A DNA stretch of 64,000 nt from the NCBI GenBank assembly GCA_950295325.1, contig OX485806.1:11534001-11598000 (forward strand), given 5' to 3'. The translations under genes were made by a program, and so were the position numbers. The notes under the pieces are model-generated. The model was given only the letters and a program-made list of their open reading frames with translations, had not been told where the DNA came from and made no database searches. The stretch is from Polytrichum commune (taxonomy: Eukaryota; Streptophyta; Polytrichopsida; Polytrichales; Polytrichaceae). This document shows, piece after piece, positions 58,817 to 64,000 of the stretch (position 1 is its first letter; the number at the start of each line of letters is the position of its first letter).

Positions 58817-59403
58817 GGGCGGCTTTATATTAGGGGCCATTTGGCGGCCGGGCCATTTGGAGTAGAGGCAACTTGGACTTGAAGTGGCCCTTACTTTACT
58901 CTAACTTTAGATCTACTTTACAAAGTGGCATGTTGAGTGGCCCTTGCAATATAAAGTCGATAGGACCACTTGTAGGGTCCAAATTGGAAATTCCGCTTTA
59001 AAGTGGGCCTTCCAAATGGCCCTAGGGACTTTATATTGTAAGGGCCACTCAACGGGCCACTTTGTCTTAAATGAATTATGCCCTTTCTTGAACTAAAGTC
59101 ATAAAGTCATAAAGTCATAAAGTCATAAATGACTATATGACGGAAGTTGGGTGAAGTGGCCCGTAGATGAGAAGTGGCTCTCCATAAACCCTCAACCCAT
59201 ATTTTTGCCGGCGGGCCACTTTTTTCCCTCCAAAATGCCGCCATGTCACCCGCCACGCAAGCTTTAGGAGAAGTGGGCCGACTCTCAATATAAAGCCCTC
59301 GGGGCCATATTAGGGGCCATTTGGGCAATCTAAGCACTCTCATTGGTTGATGCCTAGGGTTTGGAAACGGCCCCTAGAAATGGCCCCTAATATAAAGCGG
59401 CCC
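58817..59403. mobile_element. MITE 'GGGCGGCTTTATATTAGG' with TAA duplication
   Basis: 587 bp. The ends GGGCGGCTTTATATTAGGGG and its inverse are flanked by TAA at 58,814-58,816 and 59,404-59,406. Internal inverted copies of 'aggggccatttgg' at about 58,832 and 59,311 and a (ATAAAGTC)n run at 59,100-59,128 are visible. Confidence 0.85.
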
Positions 59404-59406
59404 TAA

Positions 59407-60733
59407 GGGCCACTTTATACATGGCTTGGGGCCGGCCCGAGCACCAGCTTGATTCATGTCCTTTAGGCCCTCAATTCAGCCCCACGTTATGAATTTTTTT
59501 TGGGTCCAACCTTGTCACATGTAAAGTGATGAGGCGGCGAGGCCTGATGATCTTGAGGGTTAAGTTTCATGGAGCTTACCATGGTCAATGCCCGGTGTTC
59601 TCAACGATTAAGTTTCACGACACTTACCATAGGGAATGACCTCTATAGAGTTGTGGTCAGTCAATCGAAATTGCGTGCCACAAGACAAAATTGGGGCCTT
59701 CAAACCTAATTCCAATGTCAAAATTCTCTTATAAATTTATCTACCATGTTCAACGGATTAATCGATGGGTGCAGTTTAGGAGGCACACCAAATTCTTAAT
59801 TAACGGCTTAAATGTCTCATTTTTATCTTAAGTGTATGATTAGCACCTTAATTGTTGTGTTATTAGCCTAATGCTATCATATTTATGCTAATTGTTGCAT
59901 TATTAGACTAACCCATAGCCTAAACCATACCATATGCTTGATTAAATGCTTAAATGTTTGAGGAGGAGGCTTATAGTCCTTTCTGAAAATGTTGCCCTCT
60001 GAGGCGGCCACGCCACTTGTTAGGGTTAGGGTTTCCAATGCTCTCTGCACTCTCTTCCCTCAACCTTCCTTCGCCCGCCCTCTCTTCATCGCCATCGCTT
60101 CAGTATTGCCTCCGCCATCCCTGCAAGGCAAGCTTAACCAACTTCCTTAACAACTTAAGTAAGGTACCATGGTTATATTTGGTCACACCTATATTTGATT
60201 AGTGTGTGGGTAGGTGAGGGGTCAAAGAACAAACACCATGAAGACACATGTTTTAAAAAGATTAGACTGCCTCTTCAAATTTTCATTACTTGCTCCACAC
60301 TCGATAGTGAACACAATAGATATCATTACCTATCATGTATCATTTTAATCTTAAGTATGTGATTAGCACCTTACTTGTTACCTTATTAGTGTAATGCAAT
60401 CATATTTATGCTAATTGTTGTGTTAATAGAGGAGTGGAGAAGAGAGGAAAGGAGAAGAATTTATCTTTTAAAGTTTGACGGTAGGGATGAGCCCCCTCTA
60501 GCCCATGTTGAGAGTTCGGGCCGAGGAAAAGCTCATCCCAACTTCTTCAAGTTGGCCCGATGGTTTGGCACCAAAATTTTGCCACCTAGGATGCCACATG
60601 GGATGAGTAAATGTTCGGGCCGGGCCCTAGTATAAAGACCTTGTGCCGGATTTGATGAAATTGAGCGATCCTATTGGCCCAAATTATGAGACTTCAGGTT
60701 GGCCCTCAATCGGCCCCAAGTATAAAGTGGTTG
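59407..60733. mobile_element. TIR element of 1.3 kb abutting the previous one
   Basis: Left end GGGCCACTTTATACATGGCT and right end the inverse of 'ccccaagtataaagtggttg', with TAA at 59,404-59,406 (shared with the neighbour) and 60,734-60,736. It holds two copies of 'gattagcacctta...tttatgctaattgttg' (about 59,831 and 60,361) and an R1 head (60,180-60,310). No transposase frame was found. Confidence 0.7.
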
Positions 60734-60736
60734 TAA

Positions 60737-63294
60737 GATAGATATACGGAAAACAGTGTTCAACCATAAAGACTGACTTGAAATTTGTGCAATATCTTTC
60801 AGAGATGGAGAAGAGGAAATAATGAGGAATCCAAGTTGTCTGTAATTTTATTCCCTGTAAATAGTTAGTTACATTTATTCAAAGAGGCAAGTAAGTCAAT
60901 CCCCTTATTTGTACACTAGAATCTCCCTAATCTAAGCATCAAAATATCCTACTATGCATACGGATGCACACAAAACGGTTAACTCAATACCACCCAAAGT
61001 GATCACAAGTGGTGTGAAACAACACGTATCCGGGCATTCGTTACATCCCACCTATCACTGCATCTTTTTCCACGCCGCCACTTTTACAATTGGTTAGTGT
61101 GGGTCCACACAAGAAACATTGTACCCTCAGTCTAGTGCACCAGTAGTGGTCATTCATTGTTTTCAGTTTTTTTACCTTACTTATGGACACTAGGCTCTCA
61201 ATAATAAGAGTTATTTGTAAAGTAAAGCGAATGAAACCACATTGGGTTTAGGTCCAAACCCTAAGTTTATGATAACTAACACAAAGTCGCCCATTCTTTA
61301 TGCTTAAATTATCATACACAGAGAGTCGTCTCATGTTACTAAAAACCAGCTTTCTAGGTTGTCCTATTAGGGTGGTGGACCAAGCCAACCTTGCATAGGT
61401 TGATCCGGGATTAAGAACAACATGTCCTATGTGCATACCTTTTTTTGGATCTTAAATTGTCTTAAAGTTCGAGGAGGTTTGTAGCTACAATTTTGCTATC
61501 ACTTCAAACGAACTCAAGGAAAACAACCCAGGGCACAAGGTCTCAAGGAAGAGTGAATTAATGCCTATATGGATTAATGTCACATTGGATTGAGGTTTTT
61601 AATAACAATCTATGTTTTTTACTCCTTCATTCCTCTTTCATTAGGCTCAACTCACACTCTTATGGCTCGTTAGTGTTTTCTCCATCGTGTGTGATTTCAT
61701 CCTATGTGCATAGACTCTCATTACTCTAATTTCATCCACTATGTCACTCATGAAGCTCTTTAAGCTTTGGCAATGGTCTTTATCTTTGCAGTTGTCTTTA
61801 TAGTGGCCATAGTCTCCAACGGATTTTCATCCTCTTGGGGTAAGTATCTTCTTCATTAATTATAAAGCTCATTTAATATCATCAATCGTAAACCAAATTG
61901 CATTGCTAAAAGATACATTCCACATTCAATCTTTCTTTTAATTCATTTTATCTTCTTCCCATGAACTTATCTCATTCATGAATCATCATATCCAGATAGC
62001 ATCTTGGTCGGCAATCTTTGCAAACTTCCAAGGTAAGAAACAATCATATTGACTATATTCTCAATTAGCATAAAGCTCAACTAGCCTAGTCCTCATTACA
62101 ACATTACTCCAATCAGAATATCCAAACACAACCATAAGATCAACCTTTTGGTTCTTAGGGCTATTGCCTCTTTTAGACTATCGATAACCCTACCCTCTCT
62201 AAACATCTATTTTTTCATTTCCGTACTTTGACGGGTTAGGTTATTCATCATGAATTCAATTTTTCTCTCTAACTTTACAACTTCCTTATCATCCAGCTTG
62301 ATCCTAGGCTAATCGCATTCTCTTCCTCCTCACCTTTCTAGGGCTATCGGCTCTCTATTTGGCTATGGCCTTTTACTTTCATGATGTTGCACGCTACAAC
62401 AATCTTAGAGTTCTCAGTTCTCTGACTTCCATTTGGTTGTCTTCTTGCTTATCTCTACAATTTTGATGTTGTTGTCGGAATTTGATAGGTTCTAGCTCTC
62501 TCCTCTAACTCACTCTATCCTCACCACATTAATCTTAGGTCATCATCTCTTGACATTTAACCCTCTCAACTCTCTTTTCTAGCGTCACGCACAAGCCAAG
62601 CATTTCTAACCTTCTCTAATAGGTTTTATATTGCACTTTGATCTCTTTGCTCTTTTATTGATCCATTCTTGCTTCTTGTTTTAATTATAATTTTGAGTAT
62701 AGCCTACAAGTTCAGTCAATCTCTTTATATATCTACCTCTATCTTTTGGCTTCATCGACTTGCATTCTCTCAAAGTATTTCATCACTTACTCTAATAACT
62801 CCACTCATTCTCTTTCTTAGGATCAAACATTTACTCACAATCAACCATTTTCCTCTATTCCATACACACCCTCACTCCCATCTCTCCATTCAAACACATT
62901 GATCGATCACTTCAACTCTTGACTATAGCCAATGCATCAACATACATTACTCATATATGCAACAATAGTCCATAATAATTCATAACGTGAGAGTCTATTG
63001 CTCCCCTATCACAAGAGGTAGCAAACTCTACACCAATCTCAACAAACCATTGCACTCTACATGACTACGGCCAAAAAAACACTCTTTGTTCATGTCTTCC
63101 TACTTGCTAATCAACTACATGCCAACTTTTTGAAAGTGGAAAATTCTTGCTTCCTCAGGCAATAGTCTCTTATTTTTGTCTCTAGTAGACGGTTATAACC
63201 TCGAACTTGTGCCTATTGCTTGTTATAACCACTCGCAATTGACATTCATCCAACTATAGCCTGCAACTTTCATCTTAAGTACAAAAGAGACAAA
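60737..63294. other. Intergenic, no gene seen
   Basis: AT-rich and pyrimidine-rich on the plus strand from about 61,600 to 63,150 (many 'ctcttt', 'cattc', 'ctcaac' runs). Short hydrophobic frames such as the one at 62,669-62,902 are products of this composition. No domain, RNA gene or clean element ends recognised. Confidence 0.4.
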
Positions 63295-63482
63295 AATCAA
63301 AAATTCCTATTCAGAATATAGCCTAAATTTTGTTCTACAAGGTCCCAAAAGTTTCACCCAACTTTGAAAGTAGTCTCCAATACACAACAAGCTAACAAGT
63401 TTACAATAAAAAGTTTTCTTAAAGAAGGAGCAAACCTACAGTTTCATCCCTCTTTGAAGAACTTTTTGGACAACTCTAATGC
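63295..63482 (-). repeat. Dispersed repeat R3 (minus orientation)
   Basis: Reverse-complement match to 2,858-3,050, e.g. 'tttcacccaactttgaaagt' against 'actttgaaagttgggtgaaa'. Confidence 0.5.
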
Positions 63483-63789
63483 GAGAGGGGTTTTATTTGT
63501 TTGTTTTTTTTTTAATGGGGGCATTAGAAGTGGATAATTTTATTATATTTAAGAGTCATTGGGGAGGAATTAACACGATAGTCTTGCATGTGAGCTTCAA
63601 TTTACATGTGAGTATGTCACCCATTGGAATTGTAGCAAGCAAGGAAAATGACTTTGAAGTAGATTATTAAATGTAACATTTTCGGATTTGTAGGCTTCAT
63701 TGTGAGTGGATAGGCCATCCACATGGCATGTGCAAGATCTTCTATTGCCATGTTGTATGGGTAGGTGGGTATTCTAAGCCCATTCTATA

Positions 63790-64000
63790 AGCGGGTTCAC
63801 ATTAGGGCATGGGTCCAAGGAATTTGGGGTCCGAATTACCTGTTAATAAACCTTACATTTGGACTCAAGTTTGGAACCAAGCCATGAGGATTGAGTTCTT
63901 AAATTAGGAGGAGCGTTCACCTTGAGTTGGGACCGATGAGATTTGGTAAGAAAGTGGTGCCACATTAGTGCAACTTCTTTTTTCTTGCCTTGGACTTAAG
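63790..64000 (+). mobile_element. MITE 'GGGTGGATTTACA' family, cut by the window end
   Basis: 'gggttcacattagggcatgg', 'aatttggggtccgaatt' and 'aaagtggtgccacattagtgc' match the element at 17,106-17,330. The right end lies outside the window. Confidence 0.5.

Overview
The window is nuclear DNA from a plant. It holds two intron-rich housekeeping genes, both on the minus strand, in a landscape that is otherwise almost all transposable elements. The evidence for a plant is a bifunctional delta-1-pyrroline-5-carboxylate synthase (kinase and dehydrogenase fused, the plant/animal arrangement) of plant type, a trigger factor with an N-terminal extension that looks like a chloroplast transit peptide, short exons with canonical GT-AG introns, and many MITEs with 3-bp TTA/TAA target duplications. 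The protein sequences look more like those of seed-free land plants (lycophyte, fern, bryophyte) than of angiosperms, but that is only an inference.

Layout. 1-12,130: repeats, including a 155-bp tandem satellite (4.2-5.0 kb) and a decayed Tc1-type transposon (8.4-9.4 kb). 12,130-23,848: P5CS gene, 20 exons, 752 codons plus stop, with MITEs and two 5S-rRNA-derived repeats in its introns. 24-29.7 kb: MITEs, including a Tourist-like element and a 48-bp-stem hairpin. 29,678-40,902: a nested stack in which a roughly 9.6-kb LINE sits inside a small TIR transposon, which sits inside another TIR repeat. 41-49.9 kb: more nested MITEs and no convincing gene. 49,901-58,508: plastid trigger factor (TIG), 14 exons, 604 codons plus stop, with three MITEs in its introns. 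58.8-60.7 kb: two TIR elements that abut and share one TAA. 60.7-64 kb: no gene seen.

The most interesting object is the LINE (about 29,965-39,537, minus strand). Although broken by stops, frameshifts and an internal deletion, it keeps readable pieces of an APE endonuclease, a reverse transcriptase, an RNase H, and a C-terminal CCHC plus restriction-like endonuclease (RLE). APE and RLE together are the hallmark of the Dualen/RandI group, described from Chlamydomonas. A 2A-like motif lies upstream of the APE domain.

The two genes are unrelated in function: proline synthesis in one case, folding of new proteins in the plastid in the other. No operon-like relationship is implied. All coordinates come from reading the sequence by eye. 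Exon joins were checked for reading-frame consistency and GT-AG borders, but no transcript data were available.
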